A stretch of DNA of 64,000 bases, taken from contig NZ_JABXKF010000064.1 in assembly GCF_017115165.1 (NCBI RefSeq), positions 1-64,000 on the forward strand, in the 5' to 3' direction. Below are positions 63,265 to 64,000 of this stretch, piece by piece; position 1 is the stretch's first letter; every line of letters begins with the position of its first letter. The DNA comes from Nostoc sp. LPT (lineage in GTDB: Bacteria > Cyanobacteriota > Cyanobacteriia > Cyanobacteriales > Nostocaceae). Position numbers and translations under genes: made by a program. The notes under the pieces are model-generated. The model was not told the DNA's origin and did no database searches. It was given only the letters and a program-made list of their open reading frames with translations.

Positions 63265-63298
63265 CATCTACAATGAAGAGAAACTATAGGTATTAATT

Positions 63299-63538
63299 AT
63301 GGCTTCTATTACTCTCGTTTTTTCTGATGAAAGTGAAATTATAGCTGGCTCACCCGCTTATTCAACTAACTATACTTTTAGACCTGGTGATAAATGTAAG
63401 GTTAAATCATCTGAATTTCAACAATATCGTATTGGTGAATTTGTTGGCATTCGTTGTTCAAATAGTACAACTTATGTAAAATTTCATGATGTATATAAAG
63501 AAGTTTATTTTACGGATATTATTCCTATCAACTATTGA
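63299..63538 (+). CDS. Uncharacterised 79-residue protein
   Basis: The product (MASITLVFSDESEIIAGSP, FRPGDKCKVKSSEFQQYRIG, YVKFHDVYKEVYFTDIIPINY) looks like a small beta-rich domain. The ATG is set in a clear plus-strand frame and codon use looks normal. I do not recognise the family. It lies between the Rpn remnant and the convergent menD. Confidence 0.5.
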   Translation: MASITLVFSDESEIIAGSPAYSTNYTFRPGDKCKVKSSEFQQYRIGEFVGIRCSNSTTYVKFHDVYKEVYFTDIIPINY

Positions 63539-63594
63539 CATTGCATAAATTGTGGATAAAAGATAAATTACCTGAATTTGCTCACATTTTTTAC

Positions 63595-64000
63595 TTAGTA
63601 ATATTTAATACCAATATCTGCGGCGAGCTTCCCTAAATTATTCTTGCGCCATTTTGCATCGGCCTTGCGATTTGTCTGCACCTCCAAAACCCGAATTCCC
63701 TTAGTTGGAAGTGGGTTTAATTTTTGCTGCAACTGTTCCCAAGAAATAATTAATTCATGCTCAACATTATAGGTGGCGCATAACTGAGCAAAATTAATAT
63801 CCTGGGGAGTGCCAAAAAACTCTTCAAAGGGCGGATCAAACTTGGCAATGGGTAACATTTCAAAAATGCCACCACCATTGTTATTGATTAACACAATCGT
63901 GAGATGTCCGACAAATTTATTGCGGATTAAAAAACCATTTGTGTCATGTAACAGCGCTAAATCCCCTGTTAACATCACACTACTTTGCTGGCGATGGGCA
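63595..64000 (-). CDS. menD: MenD (SEPHCHC synthase), C-terminal part, cut by the window
   Basis: The frame from the window edge to 63595 encodes the last 135 or so residues of 2-succinyl-5-enolpyruvyl-6-hydroxy-3-cyclohexene-1-carboxylate synthase, a ThDP enzyme of phylloquinone synthesis. SSVMLTGDLALLHDTNGF contains the GDL...N ThDP-magnesium motif, and VLINNNGGGIFEMLPI follows. The frame is open at 64000 and the gene continues beyond the window. Its presence near menB suits a phylloquinone cluster with inserted genes. Confidence 0.93.
   Translation of the reverse strand, partial: AHRQQSSVMLTGDLALLHDTNGFLIRNKFVGHLTIVLINNNGGGIFEMLPIAKFDPPFEEFFGTPQDINFAQLCATYNVEHELIISWEQLQQKLNPLPTKGIRVLEVQTNRKADAKWRKNNLGKLAADIGIKYY

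Overview
The window comes from a filamentous, heterocyst-type cyanobacterium, most likely Nostoc or a close relative. The evidence is the very frequent GCGATCGC (HIP1) octamer, photosynthesis genes (psaE, psb28, ndhO, vipp1), phylloquinone genes (menB, menD), short heptamer tandem repeats and many small palindromic dispersed repeats. The order glpX, hemA, a LivG/LivM-type transporter pair and pgi matches the order I remember from Anabaena/Nostoc genomes.

Layout. 1-1 kb: a 21-bp tandem repeat, then a decayed DUF981 membrane-protein gene butted against a truncated REP-associated transposase. 1.4-10.6 kb: housekeeping genes (glpX, hemA, an ArsR/DUF2087 regulator with a perfect palindrome at its start, Uma2 nuclease-like genes, natA/natC-type transporter genes, pgi), with a toxin-antitoxin pair split by repeat DNA. 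10.8-17.9 kb is the accessory region: a double Nif11-like protein, two decayed tandem copies of a two-gene module (small protein plus retropepsin-like protease), an orphan ParD whose parE partner is cut off after about ten codons, a decaying three-gene operon (winged-helix-like protein, P-loop ATPase fragment, PD-(D/E)XK-like nuclease), a gene built of 60-bp repeats and a malate dehydrogenase pseudogene. 17.9-33 kb: ndhO, mutM, psaE, a PAP/fibrillin gene, mraY, a membrane diguanylate cyclase, moaB, psb28, dtd, an Rpn-type nuclease gene, a COG0523 GTPase, cysS and a tldD/tldE pair. 33.2-35.4 kb: an overlapping AAA ATPase plus DUF4276/TOPRIM-like pair, the best candidate for an undescribed or poorly described defence system here. 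35.7-39 kb: a DivIVA-like gene, coaD, lgt and cobM. 39.6-45.3 kb: a siderophore/iron uptake cluster (AraC regulator, TonB receptor, 2OG-Fe oxygenase, binding lipoprotein). 45.4-64 kb: a tautomerase gene, rlmN, uvrC, a response regulator, a PEP-CTERM protein, an aminotransferase, thioredoxin, vipp1 and pspA, a SPOR-like protein, dciA, menB, an Rpn-type nuclease gene and the 3' part of menD, which runs off the window.

A recurring theme is repeat invasion. Small dispersed repeats sit between genes, split a toxin-antitoxin pair, add stop codons to a malate dehydrogenase remnant, and in two cases lie in frame inside apparently working genes (TonB receptor and aminotransferase). No CRISPR array, rRNA or tRNA gene was recognised by eye. 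All family assignments come from reading the translations; no search was run.
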